From positions 1-49,534 of the forward strand of contig JABIHL010000100.1 in NCBI GenBank assembly GCA_018649665.1: 49,534 bases of DNA, written 5' to 3'. Source of the stretch: Chloroflexota bacterium (GTDB lineage: Bacteria; Chloroflexota; Dehalococcoidia; Lucifugimonadales; Lucifugimonadaceae). Below are positions 9,268 through 19,538 of the stretch, piece after piece (within the stretch, counting starts at the first letter, position 1; the number at the start of each line of letters is the position of its first letter). The position numbers were made by a program, and so were the translations under genes. A model generated the notes under the pieces. It made no database searches, had not been told where the DNA came from, and was given only the letters and a program-made list of their open reading frames with translations.

Positions 9268-10422
9268 CTACTCGCCCCGGAACTGCTCGTCGGAATTGGC
9301 TCGCATGAAGTCCATGTTCATCTCTATGCCAAGTCCCGGAGCATCGGGTAGGTGTAATCGACCTCGTCGAACGTCGAGCGGTGTCTGGATGAAATTGTCG
9401 TAAGCAACCAAGCGGTGACGAGCTGTTTCAAGCTTGTAGAAGTTCGGCACAGTCATCATCACGTGAGCACCAGCAAGGACGTTGATCGGACCGCTGGCGT
9501 CGTGAGGTGCAATCGGCAGGTAGTACGCCTCTGCCATTGTCGAAATCTTCTTCAGCTCGGAAATTCCGCCAGTCCAGGTGACGTCAGGCTCAAGGAAGTC
9601 AGCTAGATCGTTTTCCAGAATCGTGGTGAATTCCCATCGTGTGTGGAGTCGTTCACCAACTGAAATTGGAATATCGATCTGATCTCGAACGTTCCTGAGA
9701 GCCTGATTGCTCTCAACAGGAACCGGCTCTTCCCACCAGTGGATATTCGAAGGAAAGACGCTACGTGCGAGTCGCACGGTTGTTGGCACATCGAATCGAC
9801 CGTGGGCATCGATCATCAGTTCCATCTCAGGCCCGGCACCCTCACGAATAGCAGCTGTGATTTCGTTGGCTTCCGCTTCGCCCTTAGTGGTCATTCCACC
9901 GTTCAAGTAACCGTTGTTCTCTTCTTCCATGTGCGGGTAAGGATCGAACTTCATTCCCTCATGACCGGAGTCAGCAATTTCTTTAGCCTGCCGTTTCGCC
10001 TCATCAGGACCAATGTTTGGATCTGGGTGCGTGTACAGAGAAATATTTTCACGAACAGGTCCGCCAAGTAGCTCGTAAATCGGCTGATTCATCGCCTTGC
10101 CGCGGATGTCCCAAAGAGCAATATCGATACCGCTAATTGCGTTTGTCGCAGCCCCACGTGAGCCCATGTAGGTGAAGCGCCTGAATATCTTGTTCCAGAT
10201 TTTTTCGATGTGGAACGGATTCTCACCAACTACCAATGGATCGAGTTGCTGCAGCACCGCACACACGGCTCGGTTGGCAACTGGATGAGTCGTGGTCACC
10301 TCTCCCCAACCGGTGATTCCTTCGTCGGTCTGAACCTCGACAAATATGTATTCGCCCTGCCGTCCGAAGTTATATGCAGCAGTGGCGAGCAGCAGCCAAG
10401 GGGTGACTTTTGTGATCTTCAT
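9268..10422 (-). CDS. Mandelate racemase/muconate lactonizing enzyme family protein, galactonate dehydratase-like
   Basis: IDIALWDIRGKAMNQPIYELLGGPVRENISLYTH, LMIDAHGRFD, IHWWEEPVP, ISVGERLHTRWEF, FLEPDVTWTGGISELKKI, IAPHDASGPI; start taken at the internal MKITKVTPWLL rather than the track start 10482. Confidence 0.88.
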   Translation of the reverse strand: MKITKVTPWLLLATAAYNFGRQGEYIFVEVQTDEGITGWGEVTTTHPVANRAVCAVLQQLDPLVVGENPFHIEKIWNKIFRRFTYMGSRGAATNAISGIDIALWDIRGKAMNQPIYELLGGPVRENISLYTHPDPNIGPDEAKRQAKEIADSGHEGMKFDPYPHMEEENNGYLNGGMTTKGEAEANEITAAIREGAGPEMELMIDAHGRFDVPTTVRLARSVFPSNIHWWEEPVPVESNQALRNVRDQIDIPISVGERLHTRWEFTTILENDLADFLEPDVTWTGGISELKKISTMAEAYYLPIAPHDASGPINVLAGAHVMMTVPNFYKLETARHRLVAYDNFIQTPLDVRRGRLHLPDAPGLGIEMNMDFMRANSDEQFRGE

Positions 10423-10671
10423 TGGAGGGAACTCATTCGCTATTAGGTGATTGGTAGCCGTTCGATGGGCAACAAGTGTCACAGCGAATTGTGCTGATCA
10501 CAAGTGGTACTGACGAAAAGTACGGCGAACGACGTCACGAAACGATCATGCTTCAGCAGCACCGACACTCCGGAACAGCTAATATCCTCGTCGCTTCACT
10601 ATTTTCGCTGGCACATATGCCCGCAAATTTCGCTATCCACCCAATCAGTCCAGAAACGCCAGAGAAAAAAC

Positions 10672-11925
10672 TTGTCGCCGAACTCAACTGAATCGCACAA
10701 CATCGTGATCATCGGAGCCGGATCAGCCGGATTAGCGACAAGCTACTTTTTGAAAGAGCGTGGAATTGAGCACCTTGTTCTAGAGCGAGGGGACGTGGGC
10801 AATACGTGGGATGTTGAACGATGGGACGGCTTCTATCTAGTGAACCCAAACTGGGCCGTTCGCTTACCCGGCTTTCACTACACAGGAACCGATCCCGAAG
10901 GCTATCTTTCGAAAATCGAGACGATCGATTATTTGAAGGGCTACGCCAAGCATTTCGGTGCGCCAGTGAGAACTGGTGTGAGTGTCGAATCTATCGAGCA
11001 GTCTGGCGAGGGTTATCGCCTAGTGCTGCAATCGGGCGACGCTATCGATGCCAACTGTGTCGTTGTCGCCACTGGAGCATTTGGCATCCCAAAGATTCCT
11101 GACTATGCGGAAAATCTTGGCGCGTCCGTAGATCAAATGCACTCTGCTGATTACAAAAATCCCGATCAACTGGCCGAAGGTGCAACTCTGGTTGTCGGGT
11201 CAGGACAATCTGGTGCTCAAATCGCAGGAGAACTGCACGATGCCGGTCGAAAAGTATTTCTATCGGTTGGTAATGCTGGCAGGCGCCCTCGTCGATATCG
11301 CAGCCGTGATTCATCTTGGTGGAACTACACGATGGGCAGTTTCGACAAAACTATCGAGAACGTTGAATCGGTTGACGACGCTCGATACGGATCTTCATCG
11401 CACACCAGTGGAGCACGTGGCGGACACAACATCTACCTGCGCCAAATGGCGAAAGATGGCGTAACTCTCGTTGGTCCCGTCACAGGGGCTGAGGGTGGCA
11501 CGCTTTCCCTCAGAACCGACCTTGCAGATATTTTGAAGGCCGTCGACGATCATCCTATTCAGTGGAAAGCAAATGTCGACGCTTATATCGAGAAGCACGG
11601 CATTCAAGTTCCGCTCGACGATGTGGTAGATCCTCCAAATATCGAAGATTGGCCAAAGGGCAATGCTCCGAGTTCGCTTGATCTTCAGGCGGCCGGAATC
11701 ACGACAATAATTTGGTCGACCGGTTTCAAGTACGACTTTGATTGGATCAAGCTGCCGATTACCGGCGAGCACAACTATCCGATCCAACATCGGGGAGTGA
11801 CCGAATACCCAGGTTTATATTTCATGGGACTTCAGTGGATGTTCGGCTCAAAATCGGCGCAGTTCATCGGAGTTGGCGAAGACGCTGAGTACGTTTCAGG
11901 TCACGTCGCCGATAAATTTGGGTAA
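10672..11925 (+). CDS. Flavin-containing monooxygenase / NAD(P)-binding FAD-dependent oxidoreductase
   Basis: GAGSAGLATSYFLKERGIEHLVLERGDVGNTWDVERWDGFYLVNPNWAVRLPG and second Rossmann LVVGSGQSGAQIAGEL; likely TTG start at 10672 just before HNIVIIGAG (track start 10504). Confidence 0.85.
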   Translation: MSPNSTESHNIVIIGAGSAGLATSYFLKERGIEHLVLERGDVGNTWDVERWDGFYLVNPNWAVRLPGFHYTGTDPEGYLSKIETIDYLKGYAKHFGAPVRTGVSVESIEQSGEGYRLVLQSGDAIDANCVVVATGAFGIPKIPDYAENLGASVDQMHSADYKNPDQLAEGATLVVGSGQSGAQIAGELHDAGRKVFLSVGNAGRRPRRYRSRDSSWWNYTMGSFDKTIENVESVDDARYGSSSHTSGARGGHNIYLRQMAKDGVTLVGPVTGAEGGTLSLRTDLADILKAVDDHPIQWKANVDAYIEKHGIQVPLDDVVDPPNIEDWPKGNAPSSLDLQAAGITTIIWSTGFKYDFDWIKLPITGEHNYPIQHRGVTEYPGLYFMGLQWMFGSKSAQFIGVGEDAEYVSGHVADKFG

Positions 11926-12003
11926 TTTTTCCTTAGCGACTCGCGTCGGTTCGTGATCGGCATATGCCCACATTTGTTTTCCCGAGTGCCGCCACTTAAC
12001 CAA

Positions 12004-12039
12004 AATCGCCCGTGGGCAATTGAATGACCACGGGCGATT
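12004..12039. terminator. Bidirectional intrinsic terminator between convergent genes
   Basis: AATCGCCCGTGG (12004-12015) pairs with CCACGGGCGATT (12028-12039), 12-bp perfect stem. Confidence 0.8.
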
Positions 12040-12066
12040 GTTTATCTCTCTAGACAGACTAGCGAA

Positions 12067-14493
12067 CTAGTCAGCAGGAGCCGGTTCCGGAGCACTCTTC
12101 GCCGAGGGAACAGCCGGAGACTGTCCTTCAATCGAGATGTTTGGAATCCACTCAAGCCAGCTTGGCAAGTACCAAGCATGTCGACCCAGAATTCGCATCA
12201 CGCTCGGTACGAGCAGCGATCGAACGATGGTTGCATCGAGCAATACCGCAGCACCCAGGCCGAATCCCATCGACTGGAAGAATGCGATATCGCCAAGAGC
12301 GAAACCACCGAACACTGCGACCATGATCAATGCTGCACCAGTGATGATGCTGGCTGTCTTTCGAAGTCCAAACACAACCGATTCGGAAGCGAGCCCCGTC
12401 TCGTCGTAGCGTTCCTTGATTCGACTCAGCATGAACACGTGGTAGTCCATTGAAAGTCCAAACAAGATGCTGAACATAAACAACGGTAACCAGAATTCAA
12501 TTTGATCGACTTGTTCGAAACCGAACACATCGATCAGGAATCCCTTCTGGAACACCAGAACTACAAGTCCGTAGGCTGCACCAACCGAAAGCAGGTTCAT
12601 CAGGATCGAAGCGATGGAAATCGTGATCGACCTAAATGCCAGCAACAGCAGGATGAAGCTCAAGCTGAGCACCGAAGCGAACACAACTGGGAGGTACTCG
12701 TCGGTGATTTTCACCGAGTCGACAATCTCAGCTGGGCCACCGCCGACTAGTACCTCGTATGAATCTTCTGGCACTCCAGCGAATGCTTCGGGAACAAGAA
12801 CGGATCGCAGATCACGGATTGTGTTCAGCGCCTTCTGCCCCTGTGGATCACCAGGAATTGGCGATCGCAACGTTGCGAGATTCACACTAGGTTCGATTCG
12901 AATTTCAGGCGCCTGTAGCCCGTTGTCGGGGTTCATAGCCTGTTCGAGATTAGCGATAGCTGTGGAGAACTGTTCTGAACCGACGTCACCATCGATAGCC
13001 ACAACTGCCTGAGCGTCAGATCCGAAGCCGAATTTTTCGTCGAGCGTCTGGAATCCAACTTTGGCGGGTAATCCATCAGGTAGTACAGAAATTCCGCTCG
13101 TTCCCTTTTCGAGATCGAGGTAGAAGTAAGCGAGGATTAGAAGCACTGCAGAAGCTGCGATCAGGCTCATCCATGGACGTCGCATTACATTGACCGTAAT
13201 TGCGTTCCACATACCCGACTGAGCTTCAGGATCGATTTCTTTTTCTTCGCCATATATGGCTGAGAATTTGATGTTGCTGAAGCGGCGTACGAGTGTCAGC
13301 ACAATCAGAATCAACATCACGCCAGCCGAGACCATGATCACGTCAGGCCCAAATCCGGCCGTCAACGACAGAATCACAACTCCGACAATGAACGCTCCTG
13401 CCGTTATTGGAAGAGGTGCTTTTACTGCTCGAACCTTGTCACCAAGAATTCCGATAATCGCCGGGAGCAATGTAACTCCGACTATCACTGCAACGAACAC
13501 AACCAAAATCGATCCGACACCGAACGCCTGGAAGGTGCGTTCTGGAATGATCAACATACCCAGCATCGCCAACACCACGGTAAGCCCACTGAATACAACT
13601 GCTCGGCCGGCAGTGCCTCCAGAAGCTTCGATAGCGGCTTGCTTGTCTAGTCCGCGTTCACGTTCTTCTTTGTAGCGAGACAGGATGAAGAGTGAGTAGT
13701 CGATACCCACGGCTAGTCCCATCATCGAAAGAATGTTCGGCACGAACTCGTTGAGTTCCATGAACTGCCCAACAATGGCGGTAAGTCCGATAGCCGTAAA
13801 AATTGCCACGATTGCGAGAATGATCGGTATAAACGCCGAAACTACGGCTCCGAATACCAGCGCCAAAATGATTAGCGCAATGGCGACACCGATAGTTTCA
13901 CCAGTTACAAGATCGCTCTCTGCGAGTTCACTAAAGGTGTGTTCAATACTGGCGTTACCGATCATGTAGACCTCGAACTGGTCGTCGGTAAATTCTTCAG
14001 TGACGTGCAACAGCGTTGTGATATCGCCGGCATGTTCATCAAACACTCTTATCGTAGTAAGTAGAGTCGTGCCGTCTTCTGACACCATTCCCTCGTAGTC
14101 GCCGAAGGCGCCGTCCATCACTTCAACGTCGTCCGCCATTTGGGCAGCCGCAAGAGCATCACCAAAATCGGCAACTCGCTGATCGAATGCTGCATCGCCG
14201 GGGTTTAGACCGTTGGCGAGGATTAGTACAAATTCGCCGGAAGTCTCTGGCCCGGTTTGCTCTTCCTCTTGTTCGTTCGTGCCATCAAGTTCGCCAAAGC
14301 GGTCGCTGATAAGCATTTGAGCACGTTCGTACTCAAGGACTTTCGTAGGGCCTTGTTCGCCTTCAAGTGCGCTTTCCAGCATTGTGCTGGCTAACCCAAA
14401 CGCAGCAACAAGAACCAGAATCCACCCGGCAACGACCCACCATGGTCGCCGACCGCTGAAACCAGCTATACCTTCAACAGAAACTCTCATCAT
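12067..14493 (-). CDS. MMPL-family RND transporter
   Basis: 808 aa; two repeated multi-TM halves, MMGLAVGIDYSLFILSRYKEERERG and ILFGLSMDYHVFMLSRIKERYDETG. Confidence 0.9.
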   Translation of the reverse strand: MMRVSVEGIAGFSGRRPWWVVAGWILVLVAAFGLASTMLESALEGEQGPTKVLEYERAQMLISDRFGELDGTNEQEEEQTGPETSGEFVLILANGLNPGDAAFDQRVADFGDALAAAQMADDVEVMDGAFGDYEGMVSEDGTTLLTTIRVFDEHAGDITTLLHVTEEFTDDQFEVYMIGNASIEHTFSELAESDLVTGETIGVAIALIILALVFGAVVSAFIPIILAIVAIFTAIGLTAIVGQFMELNEFVPNILSMMGLAVGIDYSLFILSRYKEERERGLDKQAAIEASGGTAGRAVVFSGLTVVLAMLGMLIIPERTFQAFGVGSILVVFVAVIVGVTLLPAIIGILGDKVRAVKAPLPITAGAFIVGVVILSLTAGFGPDVIMVSAGVMLILIVLTLVRRFSNIKFSAIYGEEKEIDPEAQSGMWNAITVNVMRRPWMSLIAASAVLLILAYFYLDLEKGTSGISVLPDGLPAKVGFQTLDEKFGFGSDAQAVVAIDGDVGSEQFSTAIANLEQAMNPDNGLQAPEIRIEPSVNLATLRSPIPGDPQGQKALNTIRDLRSVLVPEAFAGVPEDSYEVLVGGGPAEIVDSVKITDEYLPVVFASVLSLSFILLLLAFRSITISIASILMNLLSVGAAYGLVVLVFQKGFLIDVFGFEQVDQIEFWLPLFMFSILFGLSMDYHVFMLSRIKERYDETGLASESVVFGLRKTASIITGAALIMVAVFGGFALGDIAFFQSMGFGLGAAVLLDATIVRSLLVPSVMRILGRHAWYLPSWLEWIPNISIEGQSPAVPSAKSAPEPAPAD

Positions 14494-14782
14494 TGCCCCC
14501 GACTATTTTAGAAAAACAGTAATGCGTGCGTGTGATCGAATAAAAATTCAGCAATCAACTTTGAACCGTTCACTCCAAAATGTCGAGTCACACGTGGCGC
14601 TAACGGTGTTGAGTCGGGTGTTCCCCAGTTAGTAATTGGTTCGACACCGCACAAAATTGTAGTTTCAAAACCAGCGAATGAATCCCCATTAAGGGGTATT
14701 TGTGAGTAGATATTGATCTGCGTATGCGTGAAAATCCGCTGCTGTACAACGCCTATCCACTAGGTAACCAGAGTTACACTTT

Positions 14783-16102
14783 TTGGTCGTGACATCACAG
14801 AACGACCCCACCTCCACTGCCCTTCCTCGCGTAGCCAGAACTCCCTTTTACTACGGGTGGGTTGTGCTCGCTGTTGCGGCTCTTGGGAGTTTCGCCTCTG
14901 CACCGGGTCAAACGTTCACGTTCTCGGTGTTCCAAGATTCGTTCATCAATGATCTGAATCTATCGTCGACATCTGTATCGACGCTCTATCTATTCGGATC
15001 ACTGACTGCTGCTGGAATGATCATCTTCATCGGGCGCAGTCTCGATAGGTTCGGGCCTCGTCGAATGATGGTATTCGCCGTCGTCTGTCTCGGACTCGGT
15101 GCCATGTGGTTATCGCAGGTCAACGCCACGTGGCAATTGTTCGTCGGATTCGCCATTATGCGAACAATGGGTCAGGGCGCACTGAGCCTGATTCCAGCGA
15201 CGATGGTTTCCGTGTGGTTCATCAGAAAACGCCCAATGGCTCTTGCAATCATGGGGCTTGGCGGAGCGGTTGCCAGCGGTATTTACCCTTTCTATGGCGC
15301 AACGCTCATCGACGAATTTGGCTGGCGAACTGCGTGGACAGTTATTGCCGTAACGGCTTGGGCTCTACTAATAGTTCCAGCGATCGTATTCATTCGTACA
15401 AGCCCTGAATCGATCGGGATACTGCCTGACGGCGATAAACCGAAGCCAGCAGCAGACTCCGATAAAACAGAAAAGAAGACCGAAGATCGAGAACACGCTT
15501 GGACGGTCAAACAGGCGACCAGATCGCGAATATTGTGGTTGCTGATATTCGCCGGATCCGCCCAATCGTTAGTAGGAACAGGCGTTGCATTTCAACAGGT
15601 GTCGATCATGACTTCCAAAGGCCTCAGCATCGGAGCAGCGGCGGGTGTATTCGGAATCATGGCTCCAACCGCGATCGCCGGACAATTCATCGCTGGTTAT
15701 TTGGCGAACAGGTTCCAAGTCAGATACTTGATCGCTGTAGGCCAGGGTGGATTGGTGCTAGCGATGATCGTACTTCTCAACACGGGCGAGCTTTGGCATG
15801 CCTACGCATACGGAGTTGTACTCGGGTTGAATCAAGGCTTTTTGATGAACCTTAATCAGATAGTTTGGCCAGCATATTTCGGGCGCAAGCATCTGGGCAG
15901 CATAAAGGGTGTTGCGAACTTTGGAATGATGGCTTCAGCAGCGCTTGGACCGCTCCCTCTGGCGTTATCGATCGACCAAACAGGTTCGTACACCATTGGT
16001 CTTTACGCCTACATGGCACTGCCACCATTGTGCGGACTCGCAGCGATTTTGGCAGGCAGGCCACGCCGAGCTCCACGGACTTCGATGAAGGCAACCGCAT
16101 AG
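14783..16102 (+). CDS. MFS transporter (OFA/monocarboxylate-like)
   Basis: 439 aa, YYGWVVLAVAALGSFASAPGQTFTFSVFQDSF; TTG start at 14783 or GTG at 14789. Confidence 0.85.
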   Translation: MVVTSQNDPTSTALPRVARTPFYYGWVVLAVAALGSFASAPGQTFTFSVFQDSFINDLNLSSTSVSTLYLFGSLTAAGMIIFIGRSLDRFGPRRMMVFAVVCLGLGAMWLSQVNATWQLFVGFAIMRTMGQGALSLIPATMVSVWFIRKRPMALAIMGLGGAVASGIYPFYGATLIDEFGWRTAWTVIAVTAWALLIVPAIVFIRTSPESIGILPDGDKPKPAADSDKTEKKTEDREHAWTVKQATRSRILWLLIFAGSAQSLVGTGVAFQQVSIMTSKGLSIGAAAGVFGIMAPTAIAGQFIAGYLANRFQVRYLIAVGQGGLVLAMIVLLNTGELWHAYAYGVVLGLNQGFLMNLNQIVWPAYFGRKHLGSIKGVANFGMMASAALGPLPLALSIDQTGSYTIGLYAYMALPPLCGLAAILAGRPRRAPRTSMKATA

Positions 16103-16253
16103 CTCTTCGCTGCTTGGATTCTCACGCGTGAACGCTAGGCAATTCGACTTTGTGCGGTATCTTTCACGGTTTTCACAGTCCACCTCAGCCTCGACTGATG
16201 TACAGTTCGGCGAAATTCTCACGAACACATTCGACCAAAGGGTGATTGATCAC

Positions 16254-17939
16254 ATGACCGAAATGACTGGCGGAAAATTTCTTGCCGACACGATGCACGG
16301 GTACGGCGTAACTCACTTCTTCTTTATGCCGGTGATCGTCGATGACTCGATGGTTCGTATGGAAGAACTCGGTATTACCCGAGTGATGGCCCACAGCGAA
16401 AAGCCAGCCGCCTACATGGCCGACGGCTACGCCCGAGTCAAAAACTCGGTAGCGTTCTGTGGAGCACAGTCGGTTGGTGCAACCAACCTTGCAGCTGGCC
16501 TGCAAGACGCATATCTAGCAAGCTCTCCAGTGATTGCTCTTACGGGTCGATTGGCGCAGGAACAGCAAGATCGCCACGCCTATCAGGAAGTCGATCACGG
16601 TAGCCCATTTCAGGCCAACACCAAGTACAGCGCACGCGTAGATCGCACCGATCAACTGCCGATGTACTTAAGGCAGGCGATTCGTGAAGCCACTACCGGA
16701 ACTCCCGGCCCAGCCCACCTCGATTTAGCCGGTATCGCTGGCGGTGATATCACCAAGAAAAGCGCTGATATGGAAGTGGTTATCGAAGGTCAGTTCTCGG
16801 ATCTTCCACCTTTCCGACCTGAGCCAGACGCAGGGTCGGTAAACGCAGCTCTTAGCGCTTTGGCGAGCGCCGCCCGTCCAGTGATCATCGCTGGTGGTGG
16901 TGTAAAAACTTCTGGCGCAGGCAAGCAGCTAATCGAACTCGCTGAACGGCTGAACATTCCAGTCGCTACTTCTTTGAACGCCAAAGAAATGTTCCCGCCT
17001 GACCACCCACTAGCAGTAGGTGTTCCCGGATCATATTCACGAGCATGTGCCAACAAGACAGTCGCTGAAGCCGACATGGTGTTCTTCATCGGAAGTCACA
17101 CCGGCGGACAAGTAACCAACGATTGGAAGCTTCCTCGTAAAGGAACCCGAATCGTTCAAATGGACATCGATGCTTCTGAGCTTGGACGTTCATTCCCAAT
17201 CGAAGTCGGCATGATGTCCGACATTCAGGCTGGTCTACAGAAGATGCTCAATGCCAGCGGTGAAGTTGGTAAAGCAGCCGATGAAAAAGGACGCGCCGCC
17301 TGGGTATCTCACACTCAGCAGTTGGTTTCCGAATGGAAAGCAGGCGTTGACGATCTGTGGAATTCAGACGATATGCCTATGCGAACAGAGCGCCTAACCA
17401 AGGAACTAACCGATCATCTACCAAGTGATTCGATTCTCGTTGCTGACACTGGTCACTCAGGAATCTGGACCGGCACAATGATCGATCTCAAAAGCCCTGA
17501 TCAGTCGTTCATTCGCTGTGCAGGTTCTCTTGGCTGGGCATTCCCTGCCGCTATCGGAGCCAAAGCAGCAGCCCCAGATCGCCCCGTGGTCACCTTCGCT
17601 GGTGATGGAGCAATGTGGTACCACTACATGGAGCTAGATACCGCCGTTCGATACGGTCTGAACACCGTAACAGTCGTGAACAACAACTCATCGCTCAATC
17701 AGGAGCGTGGCTTGAACGTTAAAAACTATGGGGGCGACCTACCCGGTTCAAACGAACTGTGGCATCTGACCGACACCGACTTTGCCGCTATGGCAGAGCA
17801 GATGGGCGGATTTGGAATCACCGTGAAGAATCCGGGCGATTTCGAAGGTGCGATGGATCAAGCCTTGAACTCTGGAAAGCCAGCTGTGATCGATGTGAAA
17901 ACAAACATCGAAAGCATCGCTCCTCCGGCGTGGAACTAG
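16254..17939 (+). CDS. Thiamine pyrophosphate-dependent enzyme, acetolactate synthase large-subunit-like
   Basis: MAHSEKPAAYMADGYARV, SVGATNLAAGLQDA, GSLGWAFPAAIGAKAAAPDRPVVTFAGDGAMWYH...VNNN; start at MTEMTGGKFLADTMHGYGV (track start 16128). Confidence 0.88.
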   Translation: MTEMTGGKFLADTMHGYGVTHFFFMPVIVDDSMVRMEELGITRVMAHSEKPAAYMADGYARVKNSVAFCGAQSVGATNLAAGLQDAYLASSPVIALTGRLAQEQQDRHAYQEVDHGSPFQANTKYSARVDRTDQLPMYLRQAIREATTGTPGPAHLDLAGIAGGDITKKSADMEVVIEGQFSDLPPFRPEPDAGSVNAALSALASAARPVIIAGGGVKTSGAGKQLIELAERLNIPVATSLNAKEMFPPDHPLAVGVPGSYSRACANKTVAEADMVFFIGSHTGGQVTNDWKLPRKGTRIVQMDIDASELGRSFPIEVGMMSDIQAGLQKMLNASGEVGKAADEKGRAAWVSHTQQLVSEWKAGVDDLWNSDDMPMRTERLTKELTDHLPSDSILVADTGHSGIWTGTMIDLKSPDQSFIRCAGSLGWAFPAAIGAKAAAPDRPVVTFAGDGAMWYHYMELDTAVRYGLNTVTVVNNNSSLNQERGLNVKNYGGDLPGSNELWHLTDTDFAAMAEQMGGFGITVKNPGDFEGAMDQALNSGKPAVIDVKTNIESIAPPAWN

Positions 17940-17968
17940 TAGACTCCCGCCTCTAGACCTGACTCACA

Positions 17969-18025
17969 AATGACCCGATGCAGCGTGCTGTATTTTCTAA
18001 CTGCAGCGTTCTGGTTCGGGTCATT
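17969..18025 (+). terminator. Putative hairpin (terminator or structured leader) between TPP enzyme and ceramidase-like gene
   Basis: AATGACCCGA (17969-17978) pairs with TCGGGTCATT (18016-18025), loop ~37 nt containing two TGCAGCGT copies, followed by CCTTTTAGA. Confidence 0.45.
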
Positions 18026-18078
18026 CCTTTTAGATCAAAATCAATTTTCATTAATAGAAAAAATTCACGGAGAAAAAC

Positions 18079-19482
18079 ATGCTCGCAGCCGGTACCGCTA
18101 GAGTCGATATCACCCCACCAATAGGAATCGCTCACGCTGGATGGGGAGCGCAATCGCACGAAGGTGCTGAGGGTGTCGATATGCCACTCACGATCACCGC
18201 TTTAGTGATTGAACCCGACGGAAACACCAATCCAGCCGAACGCATCGCAATTCTCGATATCGACACTTGCATGCTGGCTCAGGGCTACGACCAAAATATT
18301 CGTGAAGCGGTTACCGAAGCGACCGGCATTCCAGCGGTGAATCAGCGGGTTTCTTACACCCACACTCATTCGGGTCCAATTGAAGGTCTTTCTTGGATCG
18401 TCAAGGGCGCTGAGATGGTCGAGCCGTGGTTCATTTCGATGGGGCCCGCATCGGCAAAAGCCGTCGAAGAAGCGATCACGAAAATCGTTCCTGTTCGATC
18501 TGACTCCGGCACAGGTCACTGCGAAATCAATATCAATCGACGTCCAGTGAGCCACGACGGAAACGTGTTTACGGGTCGTAACCCAAGCGGGTTCGTTGAC
18601 CACGAAGTGCTGGTAACCGCTATCGACGATCTCGACGGTAACCCGGTCGCCACCCTTGTGAACTACGCCTGTCACCCGACGATCATGGGCCCTGAGAACA
18701 AGCTAATAACTCCCGACTATCCCGGACCAGTTCGTGAAACGGTCGAGAGCGTAGTTGGCGGTACCTGCTTGTTCCTACAGGGAGCAGCAGGTAACCAGGG
18801 GCCTATCGACGGCTTTACCGGCGATCTTTCGGTGTACCGCAAGCTCGGCAAACAGTTAGGCATCGAAGCAGCCCGAGTGCGACTCACTATCGATCCTGTA
18901 CCAAGAGAAGAAAAGCTCGAAGAAATTCTTCCATCAGGTGCCGATCTCGGTATGTACACGTTCAAGCAGGCTGGCGAATCGGATGACACGCTAGGCTTGG
19001 TCGAAACGGCGGCTTCTCTGCCCATCAAAGAAATGCCGCCTGAATCCGAAGTTCAAGCGAATTTCGATCGAATCAGCGCCAATCTCGAAAGCGTTCGCAA
19101 GAGCGGAGGTTCGGTCGACGAAATCAAGAAGGCAGCATTCCCTGCCAAGCGCGAAACGCTGCTTCTTCGTCACACCCAAACGTTTGGTCAGGGCGGAAAC
19201 AAGCAGGAAATTCCAATTCAGGTAATCCGAATCGGTAACACAGCACTCGTAGCCATTCCGGTCGAGCCATTCGCCGAAATCGGCACCGCAGTGAAAGAAC
19301 GATCACCTGCCGATTGGACTCTGTTCTCGGGATATTCAAACGGTTACTACGGCTACCTCCCAATGGCGTACGCCTACCCAGAAGGCGGATACGAAGTTGG
19401 CCCAACGGCTCCGTTCGAAGCTGGTGCAGCCGAGCAGATGATCGAAGACTGCCTCGAAGCTATTCAAAAACTCTGGAACTAA
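18079..19482 (+). CDS. Neutral/alkaline non-lysosomal ceramidase-like protein
   Basis: MLAAGTARVDITPPIGIAHAGWG; TLVNYACHPTIMGPENKLITPDYPGPVRETVE; FLQGAAGNQGP. Confidence 0.75.
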   Translation: MLAAGTARVDITPPIGIAHAGWGAQSHEGAEGVDMPLTITALVIEPDGNTNPAERIAILDIDTCMLAQGYDQNIREAVTEATGIPAVNQRVSYTHTHSGPIEGLSWIVKGAEMVEPWFISMGPASAKAVEEAITKIVPVRSDSGTGHCEININRRPVSHDGNVFTGRNPSGFVDHEVLVTAIDDLDGNPVATLVNYACHPTIMGPENKLITPDYPGPVRETVESVVGGTCLFLQGAAGNQGPIDGFTGDLSVYRKLGKQLGIEAARVRLTIDPVPREEKLEEILPSGADLGMYTFKQAGESDDTLGLVETAASLPIKEMPPESEVQANFDRISANLESVRKSGGSVDEIKKAAFPAKRETLLLRHTQTFGQGGNKQEIPIQVIRIGNTALVAIPVEPFAEIGTAVKERSPADWTLFSGYSNGYYGYLPMAYAYPEGGYEVGPTAPFEAGAAEQMIEDCLEAIQKLWN

Positions 19483-19538
19483 TCGGCAAATAGCCGGTGA
19501 TACTACCTACGACCACCTGACCTCTCGGAGAGAAGAAA

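Noticed and set aside
13256-13675. 139-aa plus-strand ORF and similar Thr/Ile/Pro-rich frames in 12.1-14.0 kb
   Set aside because: Antisense to the MMPL transporter; typical reverse-frame translation of hydrophobic codons.
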